From IMG/VR virus record IMGVR_UViG_3300030102_005682, positions 1 through 58,146 of that record: a DNA stretch of 58,146 bases; one strand, written 5' to 3'. The position numbers were made by a program, and so were the translations under genes. Shown piece by piece: positions 39,634 to 49,740 of the stretch. Origin of the DNA: a virus. Numbering within the stretch: position 1 is the stretch's first letter; every line of letters starts with the position of its first letter. The notes below the pieces were generated by a model that searched no databases, was not told where the DNA came from, and saw only the letters and a program-made list of their open reading frames with translations.

Positions 39634-40223
39634 TGTACGTTTTAGGTAAATTACCACAAGAAATAATTACTAAACTAGATGAGATTGTAAGTAAGAAACA
39701 TACAGTCAAAGCAAATTACGACTTAGCGGGAAACATAAAAAAAGAATTTATGATACCTGATGCAAAACCATATGTATGGCCTATGCTTGATGCTCTAATA
39801 AAAGAGTGGAAAGATAGATATCCTCATGAGTTTGCGTATATAGGTAGCATGTCAAACTCAAAAGAATTTAAATTAAGACTTTTCAACACTTGGGTTAATT
39901 TTCAAGAAAAATATGAATTTAATCCTATACATACTCATGATGGTATATTTAGTTTTGTTATTTGGCATAAGGTGCCATTCACTAAAAAAGATGAATATGC
40001 TAGGTTTCCTAACATGAAAGAAGACCAAATAAAAGCAGGACACTTTGCTTTTGTGATGACTGATCAAATGGGAGGTATAAAACAACACGACATTTGTGTT
40101 GATAAAGAGTGGGAGGGTAAGATAGCTTTATTTCCTGCAAAATTAAATCATCTCGTTTACCCTTTTTATACTTCTGATGAGCCTAGAATATCTATATCTG
40201 GTAACATAGGCTTCGCTACTTAA
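39633..40223 (+). CDS. 2OG-Fe(II) oxygenase-like protein (196 residues)
   Basis: The pattern NPIHTHDGIFSFVIWHKVPF supplies His residues and an Asp, while FPAKLNHLVYPF gives a distal His and EPRISISGNIGF a basic residue in the last strand, as in the jelly-roll oxygenase fold. Fourth candidate oxygenase in the tail region. It starts in the preceding stop codon. Confidence 0.72.
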   Translation: MYVLGKLPQEIITKLDEIVSKKHTVKANYDLAGNIKKEFMIPDAKPYVWPMLDALIKEWKDRYPHEFAYIGSMSNSKEFKLRLFNTWVNFQEKYEFNPIHTHDGIFSFVIWHKVPFTKKDEYARFPNMKEDQIKAGHFAFVMTDQMGGIKQHDICVDKEWEGKIALFPAKLNHLVYPFYTSDEPRISISGNIGFAT

Positions 40224-40261
40224 CTGTTGATTTCATAGCTTTTCGCCTATAAAACTATACT

Positions 40262-40513
40262 ATGGCGAAAATTGTAGATGAACCCGTTCTATTACGTCAT
40301 GACGTAATTGACGGTAAAAAAGTTCCTGTTTACAGTGCAAAGGTAGAAACAACAGTAACCAACACTAAAACAGGCAAAGAGTATAGTTCACATGAGGAGT
40401 GTCAGGCAGATATTGACGATCCTAATACAGAAACAAAAGAAGAAGACATTAGAAGAGATGTCAACGTAATAGCTCCTAACTTATTTAGTGGAGCAGCTAC
40501 AGGCGAGGAATAA
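40262..40513 (+). CDS. Conserved small protein (83 residues)
   Basis: Contains VIDGKKVPVYSAKVETTVTNTKTGKEYSS, of which VIDGKKVP is shared with the 18129 product. No ribosome binding site is present; TATAAA ends 8 bases before the ATG, suggesting leaderless transcription. Function unknown; it leads the ejection-protein block. Confidence 0.72.
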   Translation: MAKIVDEPVLLRHDVIDGKKVPVYSAKVETTVTNTKTGKEYSSHEECQADIDDPNTETKEEDIRRDVNVIAPNLFSGAATGEE

Positions 40514-40515
40514 AA

Positions 40516-41973
40516 ATGTTAAAAAACTTTATCAAAGGTATTAAAGAAGCCTTACCTGCCGTAGGCGGTATTATTGGTTACAGCGTTGCTGGACCACTTG
40601 GTGCTGGTATTGGTTCAGGTATTGGTTCTTTAGCTGCTGGTAAAGAAGCTGACGATGCTTTTAGAGATGCCCTTGTAGGTGGAGCGATAGGTTATGGCGG
40701 TCAAACATTCTTTGGTAGAGACCCGTCTAGAAATACTTTAGGTCTAGGATCTTTCTTTAGAGAAGGTAAAATACCTGGAGTAAGTAATATCATAACACCG
40801 TTCAGTCAAAGAGGAACTGAATCTACTCTTGCAAAGATGGCTAGTCTAACTGCCCCAAAAGCAAAAGTCGGTGCAACAACAATGTCTGTTGATGATTTTA
40901 TAGCTCAAAGAGTTGCTGAAGTGGGTTCAACTGATCCTGAGGTATTAGAATATGCTAAGGACGAGGCGATAAAAGATTTTTACGGTCAAAAAGATAAGTT
41001 TGATGTTAGTGACTTTTTTGTAAACAACGCAGGATATATTATTCCTGCTGCAATCGTAGCAGGTGCTACTGGAGGCTTCGATGAAAAGACAGAAACTTTA
41101 GATCTGCCTATGATAGAAGCAGGTAGTCAAGGAGCATTGCCCACGGGTCTTGCAACATTAATCAATCCTATGATGAACCCTGACGGAACATATACTTATA
41201 ATGTTAATCAAGGTGGTATCATGACTGCTAAAGAAGGTAAGCAAGCTAAGAAGTTTGTAGTAGGTCCAGATGATCTTGAAGAGTTTTTAAATGATTCAAG
41301 TAGGTTTATTCAAACTTCTCCTAATGCCCCTAAAATTTATGATAGAGACCAAAAATTTAAGATTCTTGAAAAGCTAGGTGTTGTAGGTAGAGCCAAAGAC
41401 GGTGGTATCATGAATGCTGCAGAAGGTACGCAGGCTAAGTCCCCTGTAGTTCCTAGATTTAATGAAACTTATGAAGAATTTCAACAAAGAAAACAAGAGG
41501 CTGAGGGTGGTTTAACTGATAGGCAAAAAGAACTTCTTAAAATGTTGGAAGAACAGCGTATGCAAGAGATACTTGAAATGATGCAAAATGAAAAATTTAA
41601 AATGGATCAGTTTCAAAACCCTAAGATTATTCCTACTGGTCCAGGAAAAGGTGTTCTAACAATAGGAGCTGCAGAGGGTATGATGATGGACGGCAGTATA
41701 AGTAATTTTCAAATGAATAGTCCAAGAAGAGATTTATTTTTAGAGAGAGAAGGTCCGATATCCGATGACCGTGGATCACCGGACAAGGACACTGTTTACG
41801 CAAAACTAGCTGACGGAGAGTTTGTAGTTAATGCTGACACGGTGGCTGATATAGGTTATGGTATGGGTGCAAAAAGTTTAGATCAGGCAAAAGAAATGGG
41901 TGGATCTTTCTTTTACGGATTACAAGATGCACAGAAAAAAGGTATATTAGGTAACATGGTAGGTAGGGCGTAA
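40516..41973 (+). CDS. Putative internal virion/ejection protein (485 residues)
   Basis: A glycine-zipper hydrophobic N-terminus (GGIIGYSVAGPLGAGIGSGIG, about 17-37) may insert in membranes. Two repeated motifs follow, GGIMTAKEGKQAK at 233-245 and GGIMNAAEGTQAK at 296-308, then a coiled coil (about 325-360) and the C-terminal YAKLADGEFVVNADTV, a segment I recall from marine phage structural proteins. Position after the tail nozzle and before other very large proteins suggests an ejected protein. Confidence 0.72.
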   Translation: MLKNFIKGIKEALPAVGGIIGYSVAGPLGAGIGSGIGSLAAGKEADDAFRDALVGGAIGYGGQTFFGRDPSRNTLGLGSFFREGKIPGVSNIITPFSQRGTESTLAKMASLTAPKAKVGATTMSVDDFIAQRVAEVGSTDPEVLEYAKDEAIKDFYGQKDKFDVSDFFVNNAGYIIPAAIVAGATGGFDEKTETLDLPMIEAGSQGALPTGLATLINPMMNPDGTYTYNVNQGGIMTAKEGKQAKKFVVGPDDLEEFLNDSSRFIQTSPNAPKIYDRDQKFKILEKLGVVGRAKDGGIMNAAEGTQAKSPVVPRFNETYEEFQQRKQEAEGGLTDRQKELLKMLEEQRMQEILEMMQNEKFKMDQFQNPKIIPTGPGKGVLTIGAAEGMMMDGSISNFQMNSPRRDLFLEREGPISDDRGSPDKDTVYAKLADGEFVVNADTVADIGYGMGAKSLDQAKEMGGSFFYGLQDAQKKGILGNMVGRA

Positions 41974-42875
41974 TGGCGGTTCAAGAACAATTAATTAGAC
42001 AACCACAGTTTATAGAACAAAGAACAGAGCAACTTCTCGAGTCTGTGTTTGGTCCTCAAGGTGTTGCAAATACTGCAATGACAGTGCCCACTGCTCAAGT
42101 GGCACAATTTACAGCGCCTCAACAAACAGCAGCTAATTTAGCTACAGCAGGTGTCGGTTCTTATTCACCTTTCTTACAAGCAGCGGCTAACACACAGGTT
42201 ATGGCAGCTAATACTGCGTTAGGTGCTACTCAAATGTATGACCCTAATATTACGTCACAGTTTATGAATCCGTATCAGCAACAGGTTACACAACAAGCCT
42301 TGGCTGAGATGGACAGACAAGCCGCTATCGCACAAAATCAAGCAGCTGCTCAGGCTGTAGGCGCTGGAGCGTTTGGTGGTGGTCGTGAGGGTGTTGTTCA
42401 AGCAGAACTTGCTAGAAACTTACAAGATATAAAAACAAGAAGAATATTTGAAGATCAATCAAGAAATTTTTTACAAGCACAACAAGCTGGATTAGCTGCA
42501 CAACAAGCTCAGCAAGCAAGACAATTACAAGCTGCAGGTATATTAGGTGGTGTAGGAGCACAACAATTAGGATTAGGTCAGTTTGCTCAACAGGGATTAC
42601 AAGGCGATATCAGTCAATTGTTAGGTATTGGCGGAATGCAACAAGCACAAGATCAAGCACAGTTAGATGTTGCACGTCAAAACGTATTAGAGGCTCAAAG
42701 AGAGCCTTTTGGTAGAATACAGTTTGCTTCTGACATATTAAGAGGAGTTCCTTCGGGTCAACAAGTCTTCACAACACAGCCGTCTCCTTCACCATTATCT
42801 CAATTACTAGGTGCTGGAGTTAGTTTAGCGGGTATCGGCTCGTTGTTTGGCGGTGGCTCAGGAATACAGTTGTGA
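41973..42875 (+). CDS. Gln/Ala-rich putative ejection protein (300 residues)
   Basis: The long helical middle is rich in Gln and Ala (about 100-210), with a hydrophobic Gly-rich end (LLGAGVSLAGIGSLFGGG). Such helical proteins are typical of internal core or injected proteins of podoviruses. Starts on the last base of the upstream gene. Confidence 0.72.
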   Translation: MAVQEQLIRQPQFIEQRTEQLLESVFGPQGVANTAMTVPTAQVAQFTAPQQTAANLATAGVGSYSPFLQAAANTQVMAANTALGATQMYDPNITSQFMNPYQQQVTQQALAEMDRQAAIAQNQAAAQAVGAGAFGGGREGVVQAELARNLQDIKTRRIFEDQSRNFLQAQQAGLAAQQAQQARQLQAAGILGGVGAQQLGLGQFAQQGLQGDISQLLGIGGMQQAQDQAQLDVARQNVLEAQREPFGRIQFASDILRGVPSGQQVFTTQPSPSPLSQLLGAGVSLAGIGSLFGGGSGIQL

Positions 42876-42876
42876 T

Positions 42877-45546
42877 ATGGCAAATGATATACTTAAACGA
42901 AAAATGTTTGTCAGAGGGTTTCAACCCGGTGGCACTGTAGGCGGACCAGGATCTACAATAAATCAAATTATTGAAGGTAGCTTTCCTTTTCAAATGGGTC
43001 AGACTTTTGGCCAGGAGATGAAGCAAGGGTTTGAACCAGGTTATTTAGCTAACGTAGCTGGAGCAGGTATAGGTTCCGCTTATGAAAATTTAGCTAATAT
43101 TCAAAACTATTTTATTTCTCCTGTTCTTGATCTAGGTAAAAGGGGGCTAAACGAGTTAAGTACAGGTTTTTTAGGAACCGATAGAACAGAGTTTGCTCCA
43201 ACACCTAGAGTTGTAACGGGTAGTAACCCTTTTGGTTTACCCGTTAACATATTAAATGAAATAACTCCAAATACTTTTAACACATACTATCCACCAGGAA
43301 CTCAGGTTAGAATATCAAAAATAGCTGATATTTACGCTAAAGGCGGTGGAAGTTATCTTAGAAACGTATTAGGTGTTGACGCTGAAGAATTACGAGAAGC
43401 AGGTCTTCTAAAACTACCAAACACACCACCTCCAGGAACTGAGATGAGAATAGCTACTGCTAATGATATTTTAGATAGTGAAATGATTTTAGCTCAGGCA
43501 ACTGACACCACTAAGCCAAACGATCAGATTGAAGCTGAAACAAAAGCAACCATAGAGCAAACTGGCGGTGATGCCTCTGTCATGGAGGAAGTGATGGCGG
43601 AACGAGCCCGACAAGAACAGTTTTTAAGAGAGCCTGGTTCAGGTTATCAAGCAGGAGGAGATAACTCTGTTGCAAATATGGAGGCAGAGCAACAAAACAA
43701 ACAAGACAATCAAAACAAACAAGAAGAAGAATTTAACTTTGGCGCAGAGGTTGAGAAATTAAGAGAAGAATTAAAAAAAGTTACAGGTCCTGAAAATTCT
43801 CAAGATGCTGCCCTACTCTTATTAAAGTTAGGTTCAAACTTAATGAGTGGTAAAACATCTGAAAAGGGACTAACTGGTTTCTTAGATGTATTAGGCCAGG
43901 CTTCAGCTCCTGTTGTAGACACAGCGATTGCTTTAGCAGATAAAAGAAGAACTGAGGAAAGAGAGCTTGGTTTGACTGCTGCAGGTATTGTTGAAGATAG
44001 AAGACAAAAACAATTAGACAGAGAGTATAGTCTGTTGGAAGCACAAGCTAAGAACCTTGGTGAAATAGGAGACAATAGCTATGTGTATGAAATACAGTAT
44101 GACACGGACCCAAGCTCACCCACTTACGGTCAAAAAATAGCAGATACAAACATTGGTATGAGAATAGATAACCCAAATGATTTACTTGGTTATAAAAGAG
44201 CAAATATTGTTTTTGAAATACCACAACCTGACGGATCAACGATGATGGTAGAAAAACCAAGATATAATGTATTAGATACACCGCCATGGGAAATGAAATA
44301 CAATTTTGCTGGTTTGATGAACCCTGAGGGTGATAAATGGAACACCGATCAAACAAGGTTAGGTAGAATTGATAGTTCTATTGGTAAGATAGATCAAGTA
44401 TTGGCTATGTTTGGTGATGGTAATGAAATTGGTTTTTTCTACAATCCAAAGGCTGCGGTTTATACAATCGGAACAATATGGAATCAATTAGCTGGTAAGT
44501 ATCAGGAAGCGGGTAAAGAGTTACCTAATCTTAAGGCAGAAGAAGTAGAGATGGCATATAACCAAATAGCTAATGACCCTGACTTAGGAGAAGAAGAGAA
44601 AGCAATAGCTTTACAAAACTTAGAGCAAATAGTTACAGGTAAAGGTATCTTTGGTGACCAAAACTATTTTGGAAATAAGGATTTCATATCTTATCAAGAA
44701 GAATTAGCAAATTATCTTAACGCTGAATTGAATGACAAACTTGATGTGGCAGGAGGTTTTTCTATTAATGATTTAAGAATAGAGAGCACCACTGGTTATA
44801 TTGTAGGTCAGTTACCTGTCTTGGGTGATGATGCTCTGAAAGATATCAGAGCGATCAGAAACAAGGGTTATTCAGGAACATATTTCGATGTTAACTCAGG
44901 TCAAAATGTTCCTTACGATGGTGGAGAAACAATTGGTGAATTAGCCGATGATAAGTTTGATTATCTAAATGACACAGCAGAAAAGTTTGGATTAGTCTAT
45001 GACCCATCAACAAGAAGATTTGTACCTAGTTTTGATTCTGTTACCGCTCCAGGTGCTGATAGATCTATTACACTTAACTTAGCTGGCAAAGAAGTTGTCA
45101 TACCTTCAACAATCGCAGCTGTTGATATTTACGCAACAATTCTTGGTTTTGATTTTGCTAGATACATACAGCCTGAACAACGATTATTGAAAGATACGAT
45201 TCAATCTTCTGTCGGTAAGTTTGATTTAACTGGTCAGTTCTCTTCACCACAAGTTTTATTATCAAGGGTTAAAGGTTTTAAAAATCAATTAATTCAAGAA
45301 TACAATGAAATAATAAATCAAAACTTCTTACCTGCATATCGTCAAAGACATTTTTATAAACCAAGTGGTTATTTACCTACTACTACTTACGATTATTCAA
45401 ACCCTGAAATAAGATATGATGGACAAATAGAGTCAAGCGCCTCAGGTTCAAATGCAGCATCAGACCCTAGCAACTTATTGAAGTTCTATGATGTTGATGT
45501 AGAATTAAACTTAAATCCAGTAGAAGGGGCTGTATTACCTAATTAA
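42877..45546 (+). CDS. Very large putative internal virion protein (889 residues)
   Basis: I start at ATG 42877, right after the preceding stop, which puts the tag RGFQPGGTV at residues 13-21. A central helical region (about 230-400) contains an acidic, Gln-rich stretch and DAALLLLKLGSNLMSGKTSE. The N-terminal tag resembles those of the 12048 and 45549 proteins. No enzymatic motif found. Probably ejected with the DNA or part of the internal core. Confidence 0.75.
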   Translation: MANDILKRKMFVRGFQPGGTVGGPGSTINQIIEGSFPFQMGQTFGQEMKQGFEPGYLANVAGAGIGSAYENLANIQNYFISPVLDLGKRGLNELSTGFLGTDRTEFAPTPRVVTGSNPFGLPVNILNEITPNTFNTYYPPGTQVRISKIADIYAKGGGSYLRNVLGVDAEELREAGLLKLPNTPPPGTEMRIATANDILDSEMILAQATDTTKPNDQIEAETKATIEQTGGDASVMEEVMAERARQEQFLREPGSGYQAGGDNSVANMEAEQQNKQDNQNKQEEEFNFGAEVEKLREELKKVTGPENSQDAALLLLKLGSNLMSGKTSEKGLTGFLDVLGQASAPVVDTAIALADKRRTEERELGLTAAGIVEDRRQKQLDREYSLLEAQAKNLGEIGDNSYVYEIQYDTDPSSPTYGQKIADTNIGMRIDNPNDLLGYKRANIVFEIPQPDGSTMMVEKPRYNVLDTPPWEMKYNFAGLMNPEGDKWNTDQTRLGRIDSSIGKIDQVLAMFGDGNEIGFFYNPKAAVYTIGTIWNQLAGKYQEAGKELPNLKAEEVEMAYNQIANDPDLGEEEKAIALQNLEQIVTGKGIFGDQNYFGNKDFISYQEELANYLNAELNDKLDVAGGFSINDLRIESTTGYIVGQLPVLGDDALKDIRAIRNKGYSGTYFDVNSGQNVPYDGGETIGELADDKFDYLNDTAEKFGLVYDPSTRRFVPSFDSVTAPGADRSITLNLAGKEVVIPSTIAAVDIYATILGFDFARYIQPEQRLLKDTIQSSVGKFDLTGQFSSPQVLLSRVKGFKNQLIQEYNEIINQNFLPAYRQRHFYKPSGYLPTTTYDYSNPEIRYDGQIESSASGSNAASDPSNLLKFYDVDVELNLNPVEGAVLPN

Positions 45547-45548
45547 CA

Positions 45549-48404
45549 ATGAAAACTTTTACACAATTACCTGACCTATTAAGAGCTCGAATGGAGTTCA
45601 TGCAACAAAATAACAACCCTGAGGTATTTCCTTCTTATACTTTTGATGATGTTGCCAAGATATCAGACGCTGGATTTGATCAAGTCAGAGGTTTTCAAGA
45701 GGGAGATCAAGTAAAAACAGAAGAAGAAGACACACCTAAAATCTCACCCGATCTTCCACCAGGAGCACCTTTACCGACTTTTATGGGTATGACTCAAGCT
45801 GCAGAATCTTATGGTGGCACCACAAGAGAAACAGGAGCTTCTATACCTATTAATCAAATGCAATCTATTCTTGTGCAAATGGCAGAGAACGGTTTGAAAA
45901 AAGGATTACCACAGGCTCAGATTATTAATGATATGGAAAGAATAAAATCTGAATATGGATATACAGATGCCATGATGTATCCACAAACAGCCACTGTTGA
46001 TGACATTAATGATACAGGAGGTTACTTAAACGGTAGACCTAATCCTTTTCCAATGTTGAAATTATCTACTTCTGTGCTTTCAAGCATAGCGGGGACTCTG
46101 AAGGGCGCTAGGATAGGAGCTTTAGCAGGACCATTAGGTGCTGTTTTTGGTGGATTGATAGGCGGAACTGCCGCTTACGTTTCCAACTTAGCAGGCTATG
46201 AAGGATTATTGTCATACTTAAATGGTAAAGGTTTATTATACACACCAACTTACAATGAGTATGGTGAGTTTATGGGACAACAAAAAGGTATTTATAGACC
46301 AAGTGTTGACGAACAAATAGATTATTTAAAAAGAGAGGCTTTGATTGATTTAGCTTTTGGTGGTGCTTTCTTATCAGCAAGACCTGCCTTAGGTCTAATG
46401 AAAGCAACTTTAAATAAAGCTACTGGAGTTAACAAAGAGGCTTACCAACAACTAAAAAATTTAGGCATAGATCCAGGTCGCTCTGAAGTATCAAACATGT
46501 TTATATTTAATTCTTTACCTAACTCTATAGGTAGAACCCCTTTCTTTGGTACAGTATTTAGAAAAGCTTATGAAAAGAACGTTGAGAAATATTTAAAAAA
46601 TGTAGATAAAAACGTCATTCCTGGATTTGATCAACTAGTTAACGCCATGAATGGTGGTGGTCTTGCACCGAAAAGTATGATTGCTGACATGGGTTATGAT
46701 ATGGCAACAACAGTCAGTAAGTATACCAAACAGGCAGTTAATGACATTAATAAAAATTACACCAAAGCAATAGGTTTGGCTGAAAGTTTGGGAGATGTTT
46801 TTAGTATTAAAGGTGCAGGTAATCAAGCAAGAGAACTAGCTAAGTCAATATTTAAAAATGCACCTAAAGACGATGCTGGAAAGTTTATTAACAAAGCAGA
46901 TGAAAGCGTTTTTAGATTCCTAAAAGGATTAGAGGCAGACGCTTTAGCAACAGGTACAGTAAACTTTGGTAAGGTAAAAGGTTATATGAATCAAATTGAT
47001 AATTACATGCAACCTGATTTTAAGTTAAAAACATCCGCAAAAGATATTTCACAAAAAGTAAAAGTCGTTTTAACAGAATTGGAAAAAGGATTGGGTGCCC
47101 CTATACCTTCATTAAAAAGCATTACAGGTAGTTCAAACACAGCCATGAAAGAATACATGAACGCTTTGAAGATCGCTGACGACACTTATCAAAAGTACGC
47201 TGTGTTGTTTGGTGGACCTGATGGTAAACATTTCAAAGGAATAACAAAGTTTCAATTCTTTAATGAGTTTCAACAACAAGGCAGTAAGTATGTTGAAGAT
47301 GTATTTAAAAAAGCTTTTAGACTAGAAACTAAAACATCTGTCGAGAACATGTCTAAAATGATGGGTCCTGAAAAATTTAGAGATGCAGTTAGACTAAGAA
47401 TAGCAGATGCTTTTCAAAATTCTTTTGAAGGTGCACCAGGTTTCATGAGGTCTGCAAAAGATCGAACAGATGACTTTTTTGGTCAGTTAGCAGATATGAA
47501 ATTTAACGTAAATTCTTTTAAAAGTAATTTAGGTCTTGATCAAATTATGAAGTTTGATGCTAACAAGTTAGTAGCTATGGATGAGGCTTTAAAAAGAGCT
47601 GGCTTAGGTATCGGTGTTGAAGATTTAAAGAAATTTGCAGATGCCTCTGAACAATTTTTTAATAATAAAAACTTTAACTTATCAACTTACTTGGCTCGTA
47701 GAACACAGTTGGGTGGTATTAAGTCTACCTTACGTGCTATATCAGGTGGCTTCTTGTTCCCTGGTGGAGCAGCTGCAGGTGCGGCCGCAGTGTCTGGTAG
47801 TGTTGGTTTAATAAACGCTGTTACTTTCTTGGTTCTTGGTAAATATGCCACTAAGATATTTTCTAACCCCTTTAGCATCACTCCTATTAGAGATGCAATA
47901 ACTACACAAGCAACAAACCTAAAAGGTATCCGTAAAAATTATTTAGAGTTGGCCAGGACATTAGAAAAACTTTTAAATGAAAACCCTGATTTAGAAGAAA
48001 ACTTAGAAAACGATTTCAATTCTATACAAAGAAGAATTAATACAACAGTGGGTAACTTAGCTCCTTTAAGTCAAGGATTTATGGATTTTCAAAAAGGTAA
48101 TAGTCAAGATCTAATGGAGTTTTTAGATGGTTTTAAAGACATACCTGACACTAACATTGAAACACCAACCGTGCCCGCAGAAGATAGTCAAGAGCCTGAG
48201 TTCAGAGAACAAACCACAACTGTTCCTCAAGAAATAGGCGTAGCGAGTAACGTTAGACAGCCTGACGAAGCAAATTTTAACGATACTAGATTAGCTTCTG
48301 TTGATGATTTAATATCTCCACCAACAGGAACGTCTGTTCAAAACGCACAAGATTTGTTTCCACAAGATTCTTTATTACAGGCAGCACTTAGAAGGAGGGC
48401 ATAA
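45549..48404 (+). CDS. Very large putative ejection protein with glycine-zipper segment (951 residues)
   Basis: The tag RGFQEGDQV is at residues 47-55. A hydrophobic glycine-zipper region (about 179-218; GARIGALAGPLGAVFGGLIG) could form a membrane channel during injection, and a second hydrophobic Ala/Gly segment lies near 735-765 (PGGAAAGAAAVSG). The rest is helical. The last residues overlap the next start by one base. Function is inferred from size, position and membrane-active segments. Confidence 0.75.
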   Translation: MKTFTQLPDLLRARMEFMQQNNNPEVFPSYTFDDVAKISDAGFDQVRGFQEGDQVKTEEEDTPKISPDLPPGAPLPTFMGMTQAAESYGGTTRETGASIPINQMQSILVQMAENGLKKGLPQAQIINDMERIKSEYGYTDAMMYPQTATVDDINDTGGYLNGRPNPFPMLKLSTSVLSSIAGTLKGARIGALAGPLGAVFGGLIGGTAAYVSNLAGYEGLLSYLNGKGLLYTPTYNEYGEFMGQQKGIYRPSVDEQIDYLKREALIDLAFGGAFLSARPALGLMKATLNKATGVNKEAYQQLKNLGIDPGRSEVSNMFIFNSLPNSIGRTPFFGTVFRKAYEKNVEKYLKNVDKNVIPGFDQLVNAMNGGGLAPKSMIADMGYDMATTVSKYTKQAVNDINKNYTKAIGLAESLGDVFSIKGAGNQARELAKSIFKNAPKDDAGKFINKADESVFRFLKGLEADALATGTVNFGKVKGYMNQIDNYMQPDFKLKTSAKDISQKVKVVLTELEKGLGAPIPSLKSITGSSNTAMKEYMNALKIADDTYQKYAVLFGGPDGKHFKGITKFQFFNEFQQQGSKYVEDVFKKAFRLETKTSVENMSKMMGPEKFRDAVRLRIADAFQNSFEGAPGFMRSAKDRTDDFFGQLADMKFNVNSFKSNLGLDQIMKFDANKLVAMDEALKRAGLGIGVEDLKKFADASEQFFNNKNFNLSTYLARRTQLGGIKSTLRAISGGFLFPGGAAAGAAAVSGSVGLINAVTFLVLGKYATKIFSNPFSITPIRDAITTQATNLKGIRKNYLELARTLEKLLNENPDLEENLENDFNSIQRRINTTVGNLAPLSQGFMDFQKGNSQDLMEFLDGFKDIPDTNIETPTVPAEDSQEPEFREQTTTVPQEIGVASNVRQPDEANFNDTRLASVDDLISPPTGTSVQNAQDLFPQDSLLQAALRRRA

Positions 48405-49222
48405 TGGCACCAAGAAATTTTCCAAGAGGCGGTAAGGGTAGAACTTTAAGCAGATCAGGCATAAAAAGAATTATGGATGCTTCTGATAGCAGTGTACCAG
48501 GTGGTTCTTTTTCTGACTTAGCAAGAGCAGACAGACAGATTCAAGTTAAATACGATAGACCCGCAGACTTACAAAAGTTTGTAGATAGATCACGAAAATT
48601 TCAAGAGGGTATTGATGCAGGAGGTAGGCTTGATGACAGTGGCGTACTACAATTAATTGGCACAGATGTGAAAGACGCACAGGGCAGAACTTTATTGTCT
48701 ATGTCAACACCAAGAGTGACTGCACAGGCACCCACTTTAAGTCAGTTGGCGGGAGACGCAAAAAGATTTTTAACTGGTTATAATACTTTATCTTTTGATC
48801 CTGAAGCCAGGACAAGTCAAAACCCCGAAGGTAGTGTTATTAGTCGTGAACCAGGTATACTAGGTTTGATAGCAAAAGTGGCTCCTTCTCCAGTTTCTTT
48901 CATACCTGGAGCGTCTGCAATTTCAAAAGGTCTTGACATTTTTAGAAATATATTTTTCCCTCCTCCACCAAAAGTTACTTATGGTAGTAAAGTAACAGGC
49001 ACAGTTACTGAAGAACCACTTGATAGTGGTGTGTTTAGCGGATTAAATATTGAACTAAAAGATAAACCTGAACCACCGCCCGTTGAAAACTTTCAATCTA
49101 TTTTAGATCCAACAATGAATCCTGCTTTATATGGTGATGGAACTTTCTTTAATAGATTTGATGAACAACTAGATCAATTAGGAATAGACAGAGATGTTCT
49201 TGAAAATCAAACGCCTGTTTGA
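48404..49222 (+). CDS. Putative virion protein of unknown function (272 residues)
   Basis: Starts on the last base of the preceding large gene. A basic N-terminus (MAPRNFPRGGKGRTLSRSG) precedes a mixed region with a short hydrophobic stretch (VAPSPVSFIPGASAISKG) and a proline-rich linker (FFPPPPKVTYG). No family is recognised. It closes the ejection-protein block before the lysozyme. Confidence 0.7.
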   Translation: MAPRNFPRGGKGRTLSRSGIKRIMDASDSSVPGGSFSDLARADRQIQVKYDRPADLQKFVDRSRKFQEGIDAGGRLDDSGVLQLIGTDVKDAQGRTLLSMSTPRVTAQAPTLSQLAGDAKRFLTGYNTLSFDPEARTSQNPEGSVISREPGILGLIAKVAPSPVSFIPGASAISKGLDIFRNIFFPPPPKVTYGSKVTGTVTEEPLDSGVFSGLNIELKDKPEPPPVENFQSILDPTMNPALYGDGTFFNRFDEQLDQLGIDRDVLENQTPV

Positions 49223-49286
49223 TAGAATTCTGTTTCAGAAAGGAGAACCTGATGAACATGAAATACATTGGGGAATAGGATCATGA
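49200..49286 (+). CDS. Possible 28-residue protein coupled to lysozyme
   Basis: TTG 49200 overlaps the previous gene and the TGA overlaps the lysozyme ATG (ATGA). The peptide (KIKRLFDRILFQKGEPDEHE in the body) is amphipathic and basic at the N-terminus. It may be a coupling or small membrane-binding peptide. Supported only by the overlaps. Confidence 0.4.
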   Translation: MKIKRLFDRILFQKGEPDEHEIHWGIGS

Positions 49287-49732
49287 TGAAAATTACAGAC
49301 GAACTTCGAGCACGGGTACAGGACCATGAAGGCCTACGCACTCAAATGTACTTGGATAGTTTGGGAAAGGCCACGATCGGAATCGGGCACCTTATTCAGC
49401 CTCACGAACGAGAAAGATACGCAGAGGGCGTAGAGATCTCTATGGACGAAGTAAATGAATTATTTGATATTGACTTAAATAAAGCGGCTGCGGGGGCTGA
49501 CCATCTTATAGACGAGTGCATTGGACATGATTTACCACAACACATATCAGAAGTGATTCTTGAAATGGTGTTTCAGCTAGGCACAAACGGCGTTAGAAAG
49601 TTTGCCAAGATGTGGAAAGCGATGAGAGTTAAGGACTGGAAGAAAGCAGCAGAAGAAATGAAAGATTCTAGATGGCATTCACAGACCCCAAAACGTTGTG
49701 AGTCTTTAGCTGAAATTGTGGCAAACACTTAG
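49283..49732 (+). CDS. Lysozyme, T4-type (GH24) endolysin
   Basis: 149 residues from ATG 49283. The catalytic spacing E16-x8-D25-x5-T31 is identical to T4 lysozyme (E11, D20, T26), within HEGLRTQMYLDSLGKATIG. It cuts the glycan backbone of peptidoglycan between MurNAc and GlcNAc at the end of infection. It has no signal peptide and would need the holin at 18390, 31 kb away. Confidence 0.93.
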   Translation: MMKITDELRARVQDHEGLRTQMYLDSLGKATIGIGHLIQPHERERYAEGVEISMDEVNELFDIDLNKAAAGADHLIDECIGHDLPQHISEVILEMVFQLGTNGVRKFAKMWKAMRVKDWKKAAEEMKDSRWHSQTPKRCESLAEIVANT

Positions 49733-49740
49733 ATTCTGCG

